A stretch of 38,795 nucleotides of DNA from Caldilineaceae bacterium (GTDB taxonomy: Bacteria; Chloroflexota; Anaerolineae; Caldilineales; Caldilineaceae), in NCBI GenBank assembly GCA_023384455.1, contig JAHDWH010000020.1, forward strand, positions 5,403 to 44,197. Reading direction: 5' to 3'. Under the pieces are notes generated by a model that searched no databases, had not been told where the DNA came from, and saw only the letters and a program-made list of their open reading frames with translations. Position numbers and translations under genes: made by a program. Numbering within the stretch: the first letter of the stretch is position 1; each line of letters starts with the position of its first letter. Positions 16,631-23,570 of this stretch are shown one piece after another.

Positions 16631-17908
16631 CTATCGGCGGCTCCACGCAGCGTAGACCCCCCGCGCCACCCGCTGGGCAGGGCTGCCGTCCGCGGGGATG
16701 ACCCAAATGCCGTTTTCCCCGCTCTCGTTGCGCCCGGCAAAGAGGACGGCGCGGCTGTCCGGCGACCAGTAGGCCGCGCTCTGTCCGTACTGATCGGCGA
16801 AGCGCAGGTATTGGCTCAGGAAGGTGGCGCTGGGTCGGTAGCGTCCCAGGTCGGTCGTCGCTTGCCCGTCCCAGACCGCCAGCCGGAGCGCGTTCACTCC
16901 AGCCTCCACCTCCGCTGCCATATACAGGAGGGACGCGCCATCGGGACTCCAGAAAAAGGCGATGACCGGCTGGCTGCTCAACTGACGAAATTCCGCCGAA
17001 CGCACATCCAGCACCACCAGCGGGCCAAAGGAGTTCATCCCCTGACCGCCCCCGGAATCGGTGTAAGCCAGTCTGTGCCCGTCCGGGCTGATGGAGAAAC
17101 CCAAGACACCCCTGAAATTTGCGAGATTCTGCACCTGCCCGCTGCGCAGATTGCCGACAACCATCTGCTGCTCGCCGCCATCTATGACTGTATACGCGAG
17201 CAGAGTCGGGTCAGCCAGCCACTGGGGCGCGGCGAAATTGCCGCTGCGCCTTGACAGAAGTGTGCTGCGTCCTTGCAGGGATGAAATGCCCACTTCGGCG
17301 TTGCCAATGTGGGTAAGGAGAAAGTCACCGGTGGGTGCCCAGGAGAAGTAGAGGGGCTGGCCCGTGGCAATGGTGGAGAGGATGGGCTGTGGACCGGTCA
17401 TATCCAACAGACGCAGGGCCAGGGTAGGCGCGTCCTGAACGGTCCAGTTGCTCAGATAGGCCAGCCGATCCCCCCCGCTGTTCCAGGCGTAGTAGAAGGG
17501 GGGAAAGGGCAGTTCCGTGTCGCTCTCCACGCCGCCATCGGGCCGGGCAATCACCAGATGACCCCGGCTGTCGTCGATGCGCGTCCAGGCGATGCGCTCG
17601 CCCGTGGGTGACCAGGTGGGCTGGCTGTAGAGCCGGGTGGGGCTGGCGTCCTGGGTGAGCGCGAGCGAGCGTTGACCGTCCGGGTCTGCCGTGTACAGGT
17701 TGCCGTCTGTGCCGATCAAAAGCAGCCGATTCGTGCCCAAATCTGCCGGTGAGGATTGTGCGGTCTGGTCTGGAAGCGGGGCTGCCGGCGAGGGTGACTG
17801 CCCTTGAAAGATGGGACCTGTGTAGACAGGCATAGCACAGCCGTTCAAGAGCAGGGCCAACAGTATCCACACACTCCATTGCCATCGGTTTTGCAGCTTC
17901 GACGCCAT
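16631..17908 (-). CDS. Lipoprotein with TolB/WD40-like beta-propeller repeats
   Basis: A 425-residue secreted lipoprotein. The N terminus has positive charges, a hydrophobic stretch (WILLALLL) and lipobox LLNGC with Cys24. A Ser/Pro-rich linker follows. The rest consists of PD40-type propeller blades, visible as repeated phrases: QPTWSPTGERIAWTR, SFAWAPTGDFLL-like, FSISPDGHRLAYT, FFWSPDGASLLYM and AYWSPDSRAVLFAG. Such propellers bind proteins or ligands outside the membrane; the partner is unknown. The start at 17908 is preferred to an upstream ATG because it places the signal peptide correctly and has GGGGAA nearby. Confidence 0.87.
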   Translation of the reverse strand: MASKLQNRWQWSVWILLALLLNGCAMPVYTGPIFQGQSPSPAAPLPDQTAQSSPADLGTNRLLLIGTDGNLYTADPDGQRSLALTQDASPTRLYSQPTWSPTGERIAWTRIDDSRGHLVIARPDGGVESDTELPFPPFYYAWNSGGDRLAYLSNWTVQDAPTLALRLLDMTGPQPILSTIATGQPLYFSWAPTGDFLLTHIGNAEVGISSLQGRSTLLSRRSGNFAAPQWLADPTLLAYTVIDGGEQQMVVGNLRSGQVQNLANFRGVLGFSISPDGHRLAYTDSGGGQGMNSFGPLVVLDVRSAEFRQLSSQPVIAFFWSPDGASLLYMAAEVEAGVNALRLAVWDGQATTDLGRYRPSATFLSQYLRFADQYGQSAAYWSPDSRAVLFAGRNESGENGIWVIPADGSPAQRVARGVYAAWSRR

Positions 17909-17999
17909 CGAATTCCCCGCTTTCTCAATTTGTCTGGACGGTCTGGCGAGTGTACGATGCAGGCATCCATTTGTCAGGAAGCGCTGCTCCATAAACCCA

Positions 18000-18033
18000 A
18001 GAAGTTCGACTTTTCGGAAAAAGTCGAACTTCT
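18000..18033. repeat. Perfect 15-bp hairpin AGAAGTTCGACTTTT
   Basis: Arms 18000-18014 and 18019-18033 are perfect reverse complements around loop CGGA. It sits just ahead of the ABM-domain gene, in its leader. A decayed relative occurs at 26150-26182 (shared right arm AGTCGAACTTCT), so it is a dispersed repeat rather than a gene-specific site. Confidence 0.8.
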
Positions 18034-18054
18034 CCCCCGAAAAGAGGCCCGAAA

Positions 18055-18357
18055 ATGAGTGTTGTTCGCTTGGGTGAGATGCAGGCCGCAGAAGGCAAGA
18101 CCGATGAATTGGGAGACTTTCTGCTCTCCATTGTTCCTATTATCACTGGCTCGGAGGGCTGTGTCTCCTGCCAACTGCTTCACAACCAGGACGACCCCAC
18201 GAAATTTGTGATGATTGAGGTCTGGGAGAGCGCAGAATTCCATCAGGCGTCGGTGAAGAATATCCCGCCTGAGAAGCTGACCGCCATCCGTCCCCTGTTG
18301 GGGGGGCCGCCCAGCGGGAGCTATTACACAGATGAGACGGTGCGCGGCGCAAGCTAA
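18055..18357 (+). CDS. Antibiotic-biosynthesis-monooxygenase (ABM) domain protein
   Basis: A 100-residue ferredoxin-like alpha/beta-fold protein, the usual length for a single ABM domain. Family-typical features are VVRLGEMQAAEGKTDELGDFLLSI at the start, the central EGCVSCQLLHNQDDPTKFVMIEVWES and AEFHQASV. Members include quinol monooxygenases and heme-degrading enzymes as well as many small proteins of unknown role. AAGAGG precedes the ATG. The gene is divergent from the lipoprotein and convergent with the broken flavin-oxidoreductase gene. Substrate unknown. Confidence 0.85.
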   Translation: MSVVRLGEMQAAEGKTDELGDFLLSIVPIITGSEGCVSCQLLHNQDDPTKFVMIEVWESAEFHQASVKNIPPEKLTAIRPLLGGPPSGSYYTDETVRGAS

Positions 18358-18366
18358 CAGCTTGCG

Positions 18367-18695
18367 TTACATTCGTTTGGCTATCTCCTCCCGCACCACT
18401 GGCGCAATTTTCGTCCCCAGCAGTTCGATGGCGCGCAGCATTTTGGCGTGGGGTATGCCGCCCAGCCCTCGATAATCGCCAGGGCCATTGGCAGCCCCAG
18501 AGTGGCCGCCCGCACCACCGATTCCGGCGTGCCGCCCATCGCCACCCAGACCGGCAGCTTCGCCTGGTGGGGGCGGGGGTAGACGCCCAGATTGTTCAGG
18601 GGGGCGCGGTGCTTGCCCGCCCAGGTAATCTTCTCGGCTTCGTTTAGTTGCAGCAGCAGCCCCAGATTTTCCGAAAAGAGTTCGTTTCTATCCAC
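18367..18695 (-). pseudogene. Remnant of an LLM-class flavin-dependent oxidoreductase
   Basis: Two pieces of a luciferase-like (LLM) oxidoreductase lie on the minus strand. The first reads [20 protein letters not shown]...YPRPHQAKLPVWVAMGG and stops resembling the family after LGLPMALAIIEG. A shifted frame then continues GLGGIPHAKMLRAIELLG...VREEIAKRM to a stop at 18367, which is the family's C-terminal end. The N-terminal half (over 150 residues in intact members) is missing: a stop codon occurs upstream in frame, and the 5' boundary coincides with the start of zwf. So the gene has a 5' truncation and an internal deletion with frameshift. Confidence 0.8.
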
Positions 18696-18708
18696 GGAGA
18701 AATACCCG

Positions 18709-20283
18709 ATGCTCTATTCACCCGTCGTCGAAGCCGCCCCCGACGAGCGCCCCCGCCCCAAAATGTCCGGCCCCGCGCTGATGGTTATCTTTGGCGCTTC
18801 CGGGGATCTGGCCCAGCGCAAACTCTTGCCCGCGCTCTATAATCTGGTACAAAAGGGGCTGCTTCCCGCAGACTTCACAATTCTGGGCTATTCCCGCACC
18901 CCCTACAGCGACGACGAATTCCGGGAATTGGCCCGCCACGGCGTAGAAAAGCACGCGGACGTGGAATTTCAGGAATCCGCCTGGGCTGCATTCGCCCAGG
19001 GAATTTTCTATGTGGCCGGTGGCTATGACGACCCGGCCGGCTTTGCCCGTCTCCAGGCCCGCATCACAGAGTTGGAGGGTTTCCGGCCCACGGGCAAGAA
19101 TCGTCTCTTCTACCTCTCCACCCCCCCTTCTGTCTACGAAGCCGTGGCGACCCAACTGGGGCAGGCCGATCTGGTGCGCCCCGCCGGCGAGTCGTGCTGG
19201 ACCCGGCTGGTGGTGGAAAAACCCTTTGGCCGGGACCTGGCCAGCGCCCACGCCCTCAACGACCACCTGCTCCGCATCTTCGACGAGGATCAGATCTACC
19301 GCATCGATCACTACCTGGGCAAAGAGACCGTACAAAATATCCTCGTCTTCCGCTTTGCTAACGGTATCTTCGAGCCGGTCTGGAATCGCAACTACGTGGA
19401 GCACGTCCAGATTACCGTCTCCGAGAGCATCGGCGTAGAGCAGCGGGGCGGCTACTACGACAAGTCCGGCGCGCTGCGCGATATGGTGCAGAATCATATG
19501 CTGCAACTGGTCTCGCTGATTGGGATGGAGCCGCCCGTGGCCTTCGACGCCAAAGCCGTGCGCGACCAGAAGGTCAATCTGCTGCGCAGCATTCGCCCCC
19601 TGGCCCCCCAGGAAGTGGGGAACTATCTGGTACGCGCCCAATACGCACCGGGACTGCTCAACGGCGACGCTTTGCCCGCCTATACGGACGAAGAGGGCGT
19701 CGCTGCCGACTCCACCACAGAGACATACGTGGCCTGGAAGTTGGAGATCGACAACTGGCGCTGGAACGGCGTGCCCTTCTACCTGCGCACAGGCAAGGCC
19801 CTGCCCTACAAAGTCTCCGAAATCGCTATCTATTTTCGTCGCGCCCCCCATATGCTCTTTTCCGCCTCCAACCACGACGCAGAACATATCAGCCGCAATG
19901 TGCTGCTCATCCGCATCCAGCCGGACGAAGGCATCAGCCTGAAGATCAGCGCCAAACAGCCCGGCCCCGCGGTCAAATTGCAGCCGGTGAATATGGCCTT
20001 TCACTACGGCAGCAGCTTTGGCTCCACCCCGCCCGACGCCTACCAGCGCCTGCTGCTGGATGTGGTGCTGGGGGATGGCACTCTCTTTACCCGCCGGGAT
20101 GAGGTGGAGGTGGCCTGGGATCGGGTGAGCCGGGTCTTGGATGGCTGGCAGATGCAAGAGGCCGAGGCCAGAGCGCAAGGCGCACCCCTGCGTCTCCCCT
20201 CCTATCCGGCCGGCAGTTGGGGGCCGGACGCCGCCGACCATCTCCTGGCCCAGGAAGATCAGATTTGGCGGAGGGATTTGTGA
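18709..20283 (+). CDS. zwf: Glucose-6-phosphate dehydrogenase
   Basis: A 524-residue enzyme that oxidises glucose 6-phosphate to 6-phosphogluconolactone with NAD(P)+, the first step of the oxidative pentose phosphate pathway. The coenzyme motif [16 protein letters not shown] starts at residue 29. The substrate/active-site signature RIDHYLGKE lies near residue 198. Later family motifs include [13 protein letters not shown] and [16 protein letters not shown]. The start at 18709 is chosen for the upstream GGAG and because the extra 39 codons upstream overlap the oxidoreductase remnant. No gluconolactonase or 6-phosphogluconate dehydrogenase gene is adjacent. Cytoplasmic. Confidence 0.96.
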   Translation: MLYSPVVEAAPDERPRPKMSGPALMVIFGASGDLAQRKLLPALYNLVQKGLLPADFTILGYSRTPYSDDEFRELARHGVEKHADVEFQESAWAAFAQGIFYVAGGYDDPAGFARLQARITELEGFRPTGKNRLFYLSTPPSVYEAVATQLGQADLVRPAGESCWTRLVVEKPFGRDLASAHALNDHLLRIFDEDQIYRIDHYLGKETVQNILVFRFANGIFEPVWNRNYVEHVQITVSESIGVEQRGGYYDKSGALRDMVQNHMLQLVSLIGMEPPVAFDAKAVRDQKVNLLRSIRPLAPQEVGNYLVRAQYAPGLLNGDALPAYTDEEGVAADSTTETYVAWKLEIDNWRWNGVPFYLRTGKALPYKVSEIAIYFRRAPHMLFSASNHDAEHISRNVLLIRIQPDEGISLKISAKQPGPAVKLQPVNMAFHYGSSFGSTPPDAYQRLLLDVVLGDGTLFTRRDEVEVAWDRVSRVLDGWQMQEAEARAQGAPLRLPSYPAGSWGPDAADHLLAQEDQIWRRDL

Positions 20284-20363
20284 GGCGTGAGGCGAGAGGC
20301 GAGAGGCGAGAGGCGAATTGCGAATTGCGAATTGCGAGAGGCGAATTGCGAATTGCGAATTGC
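20284..20363. repeat. Heptamer tandem array, 11 units
   Basis: Directly after the zwf stop, eleven 7-base units follow: GGCGTGA, three GGCGAGA, GGCGAAT, two TGCGAAT, TGCGAGA, GGCGAAT and two TGCGAAT, then TGC. The array ends at the stop of the convergent membrane-protein gene. Two unit types alternate in blocks, which suggests slippage or unequal exchange. It is not a CRISPR (units too short, no spacers). Confidence 0.9.
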
Positions 20364-23114
20364 TTACTCCGGCACGACGAAGGGAATGATCAGCGCGTCC
20401 GGGCCAAAGCGGGTGTCGGCGGTCTCTGCCGGGGCAAAGGAGAGGCGAACACCCGTAGCGGGATCGTACAGCCCGACGTGAATTGTATACTGGCCCGCGG
20501 ACAACCCATCGGGCAGCCAGAGCTGGCGGCGGTCGATATACAGCGCACCTGCACGCCAGCCCTCTGTGGGGGTGATCCCTTCCAGGGGCGGCCCGTCCCA
20601 CTGGGCCAGCCGCTCACCAGAGGGGGATAGCAGATGGACAAAGAGGGTCAGCCCCGACGCCAGTGGCCCCCCACTTTCCCAGAAGGTGCGCAAAATCGGC
20701 CCGCCCGCTGCCGGGAGCAGGTCGTAGCCCTGTAGCTGCAAATGCTCCCCCACCCGGGCCGGGGCCGGCACACTGGGGCGCAAGGGCTGAAGCCGACCAG
20801 CCAGGGCCGGGCTGATCTCCACCCGGCCCAGTTCCACCAGACCGTCACTGCCACCGGCCACCGCCAGCCGCGCCCCCCCTTCCGTCACCAGCCCAGCCGC
20901 CAGCGCAAAACTGCCCGGCGGCTGGTCCGCCGGCACCCGCAGCGTCAGTTCATCTACATAATAGAGCGATGGCAGCCAGCCGGTGGTGGGTATCCGCCCC
21001 GGGTTCTGGTTTTGAACGATCGCCCAGGAGTGTTTGCGCTCAGGCGAGTAGAGGTGCAAGAAGCTGTGCAGGGCTTCGCTGGAATCCTCCAGGGGCTGCC
21101 AATAGAGACGTACCCGCAGGAGATCGCCGGGTCGGATCGTGCCCTCGGACAGCGAATCCCAGCCCAAAAGCTGAAAATGGCCCTTCCCTTCCTCGCCCAG
21201 CGTAAGGGAGAGCGGATGTTCAACCCGGTGGGCCTTGCCCGGCGGCGAGTAGGGCTGAAACCAGCCAACACCGCTGCCGACTATCCCCAGCCATACCAGC
21301 CAGGAAGCGCTGAGGAGAAGCACCAGCGCCTGCCAGACACGCCTTTCGCCCTCTGGCGTTGGCTGGGCACGGGGTTGGCCCCGACCAATCCCCCGCAACC
21401 CCGGAACAAAAGGCAGCCCCAGCCAGAGGAGCAGGCCGAGAAGGGAGAGCCTCTCGCCCCTCCGCTGCCACTCTGTCCCGGCCCAGAAGAGAGTCAATTT
21501 TTGCCCGCCCTCCACGCCCTCCACGGCCAGCCGCCCCTGGCTGTCAGCCTCTGTGCCCAGCCGTTTATCCCCGGCTTTCACCTGCCAGGCCGGGAAGAAA
21601 TGCAGGGGCAAAACCGCCATTCCCCCAGCGCCAGGGCCGGGCTGGATCGTCGCCCGGTGGGGCGTCTGCCAGACAAGCGAAACCGTCCCCGCTTTTCGAG
21701 ACTGGGGCGGCGCTGTGGAGAGAGTTACATCGGCCCAGCGGGGCAAAAACTCGTTACCGCTGGTCATCCCCCACAGATGATTGGCGACCTCCGCCTGCCG
21801 GGTCTCTGCCGGGCTGATGGCGGAAAAGCGCAGAAAGGGATGGCGCGGAAAGAGAAAGACGGCGTTGCAAAGCAGGATGACCCCGATGGCGAGAGCGAGC
21901 GCCCAGCTATGCCAACGCACAGGCAGGGCAGCCAGAGCCGCCGCCCCAGCCAGCGCGCAGCCCAGCGCGGCCAAAGAGAGCAGCCGGGAAGGAAATTGGA
22001 GCAGGTCCAGCCCCGGCAGCCCTTCCCACAGGGGCGCGCTGAGGGGCAGGGTGAGCAGGAGAAAGCCCACCCCCAGGGCCAACCCGCTCCCAGCCCAGAA
22101 GCGGACCCCACGGGCAGGCAGAGGAGTCTCAGGCCAGGCAGCGCTATCCCCAGCCCTGGGCACGGGGGGGGATCCTCTGCCTGCCAGCAGAGCCGCCAGT
22201 CCACCGCCCACCAGGGCCAGCCAGGCCGGCCAGCCCAGCGCGTGGGGAAAGGGCGGGTTGGCCGCCCGCTGGTCAAAGGCCAGAATAGGCGAGAGCAACT
22301 CCTGCCAACTGAGAAAGTATTGACGGTAGCTGAAAAAATCCCGTTGCAGATTCTGCACCTGCACCAGCCCCACATCCCCCAGCGCGGCCATCCAAAAGAA
22401 GCCACTGAGCAGCAGGGCGGTGAATGCGGGCACACCCCCCCACAGAAAAGTTCGCCAGTCCCGTCGGTAAAAGGCCAGCAGCAGCCAATAGAGGGCCAGA
22501 AAAGCCGCCCCGATCATCGCCGTCAGGTTGTGGGCCAGCACCAGCAACGCCAGGGAAAGGGGGGCCAGCAGCCAGAAACGGCGCTGACGGCGCTGGGCAA
22601 AGGCGGTGAAGCTCCACAGGCAGATGGGCAGCAGAAACACCGCCACCAATTGGGGGTAGTCGCCCTGGAAATAGAACTCCCGGAAGATATGGGGCTGGGC
22701 CAGGAGCAGCGCCGCGCCGGCCAGGGCGGGCAGCGCGCCAAAAAGACGGCGCAGCCAATCCCAGGCAGCCAGGGCCGAGAGGAGAAAAAGAGCGGTCAGC
22801 AGCAGTTTGACGGAAACATCCAGGGCCAGACCGCCGTAGTGCAACAGAGCCGCCAGCCAATAGAAGAGGGGGCTGTAATAGTGAAAGGTGGGCGCGCCCA
22901 GCCCCCCATAGAGTTCGGGGAACCAGCGGGGCCAGAAGAGACCCGCTTCAAAGGCCCGGGCCATAGCTGCCACCCGGTGCAGATGAAGCGGCCCGTCCGC
23001 ACTATTGGGCAGACCGGTTGCTCCCCACAGGGGGGCAACCAGCAGGGCCGCCAGCAATCCAACACCCAGGGCCGGCCACAGGGGGCCGGGCACTCTGTCA
23101 ACAAACTTTCGCAT
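20364..23114 (-). CDS. Large membrane protein, PTPS-related / glycosyltransferase-C-like
   Basis: A 916-residue polytopic protein. After a first TM (about 12-31) comes NSADGPLHLHRVAAMARAFEAG and YGGLGAPTFHYYSPLFYW, typical of the 6-pyruvoyl-tetrahydropterin-synthase-related membrane family and of GT-C-type polyprenyl-sugar transferases with acidic and His residues in the first outer loop. About ten further TM segments run to roughly residue 430. An extracytoplasmic segment, another TM (LVLLLSASWLVWLGIV) and C-terminal beta-rich domains follow. A cell-surface glycan role is inferred. The gene is convergent with zwf and divergent from glgP. No strong ribosome site is seen at 23114. Confidence 0.82.
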   Translation of the reverse strand: MRKFVDRVPGPLWPALGVGLLAALLVAPLWGATGLPNSADGPLHLHRVAAMARAFEAGLFWPRWFPELYGGLGAPTFHYYSPLFYWLAALLHYGGLALDVSVKLLLTALFLLSALAAWDWLRRLFGALPALAGAALLLAQPHIFREFYFQGDYPQLVAVFLLPICLWSFTAFAQRRQRRFWLLAPLSLALLVLAHNLTAMIGAAFLALYWLLLAFYRRDWRTFLWGGVPAFTALLLSGFFWMAALGDVGLVQVQNLQRDFFSYRQYFLSWQELLSPILAFDQRAANPPFPHALGWPAWLALVGGGLAALLAGRGSPPVPRAGDSAAWPETPLPARGVRFWAGSGLALGVGFLLLTLPLSAPLWEGLPGLDLLQFPSRLLSLAALGCALAGAAALAALPVRWHSWALALAIGVILLCNAVFLFPRHPFLRFSAISPAETRQAEVANHLWGMTSGNEFLPRWADVTLSTAPPQSRKAGTVSLVWQTPHRATIQPGPGAGGMAVLPLHFFPAWQVKAGDKRLGTEADSQGRLAVEGVEGGQKLTLFWAGTEWQRRGERLSLLGLLLWLGLPFVPGLRGIGRGQPRAQPTPEGERRVWQALVLLLSASWLVWLGIVGSGVGWFQPYSPPGKAHRVEHPLSLTLGEEGKGHFQLLGWDSLSEGTIRPGDLLRVRLYWQPLEDSSEALHSFLHLYSPERKHSWAIVQNQNPGRIPTTGWLPSLYYVDELTLRVPADQPPGSFALAAGLVTEGGARLAVAGGSDGLVELGRVEISPALAGRLQPLRPSVPAPARVGEHLQLQGYDLLPAAGGPILRTFWESGGPLASGLTLFVHLLSPSGERLAQWDGPPLEGITPTEGWRAGALYIDRRQLWLPDGLSAGQYTIHVGLYDPATGVRLSFAPAETADTRFGPDALIIPFVVPE

Positions 23115-23149
23115 GGGGAATTTCGCCCTGAGTGGTACGATGAAAATCA

Positions 23150-23226
23150 GAACGCAGATTACACAGATTCCGCAAATTTTATCCGTGTGAATCCGTTCTT
23201 TCCGTGTTCATCCGTGTTCTATTTTT
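23150..23226. repeat. Dispersed ACGCAGATTACACAGATT repeat
   Basis: GAACGCAGATTACACAGATT, then ATTTTATCCGTGTGAATCCG and GTGTTCATCCGTGTTC, form an imperfect palindrome. It is closely related to 6656-6738. Located in the 23115-23570 gap, upstream of the membrane-protein gene. Confidence 0.65.
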
Positions 23227-23347
23227 AGAGCATTCGCCAGCCCTTGCGCGCTACGCTAACACAGGGTGAATGGGAAGCCAAATCCCGGACCGTTCACAAA
23301 ATTGGCAATTCATACGCTCATCGGGTAAAATCGTTCGGTGCATTTGA

Positions 23348-23361
23348 TGCAACCGGTTGCT
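23348..23361. promoter_or_regulatory. LacI-family-like operator candidate
   Basis: TGCAACCGGTTGCT contains the perfect 12-bp palindrome GCAACCGGTTGC with a central CG. It matches the general LacI-family pattern TGnAAnCGnTTnCA except at the last base. It lies 210 bases before glgP. No LacI-family gene is in the window, so this is a weak call. Confidence 0.35.
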
Positions 23362-23400
23362 GGCGGGAAGGGCGCGAGCCATTCAGATGTCAAAACAGAC

Positions 23401-23502
23401 GTAGCTGCTCACCCCCATCCAATCTCCCCCACTGTGGGGGAGGAGTCGATCCAGTTTCCCCCTAGACTGGGGAGGGGTAGGGTCGGGTGGCTGAACAGTT
23501 AC
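23401..23502. mobile_element. Miniature inverted-repeat element, copy B, with 8-bp target duplication
   Basis: A 102-base relative of copy A. Ends are GTAGCTGCTCA and TGAACAGTTAC, with the same CTCCCCCACTGTGGGGGAG core. It is bounded on both sides by the perfect direct repeat AAACAGAC (23393-23400 and 23503-23510). No open frame. It lies between the operator-like palindrome at 23348-23361 and glgP. Confidence 0.88.
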
Positions 23503-23570
23503 AAACAGACTATCCGCGCAGGTCGCTCCAGGTGGATTGACCTGCGCCGTTCTTTTGCTTTGGAGGTTCT

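Noticed and set aside
20284-20363. Possible CRISPR-like array
   Set aside because: Units are 7 bases with no spacers and there are no cas genes; it is a simple tandem repeat.
18718-20601. Long minus-strand open frame opposite zwf
   Set aside because: Shadow of the G6PDH codons; the translation is low-complexity and lacks any motif, while zwf has all family signatures.
20742-23228. Long plus-strand open frame opposite the PTPS-related membrane protein
   Set aside because: The translation is Gln/Arg/Pro-rich, the usual antisense image of Leu/Ala-rich membrane segments.
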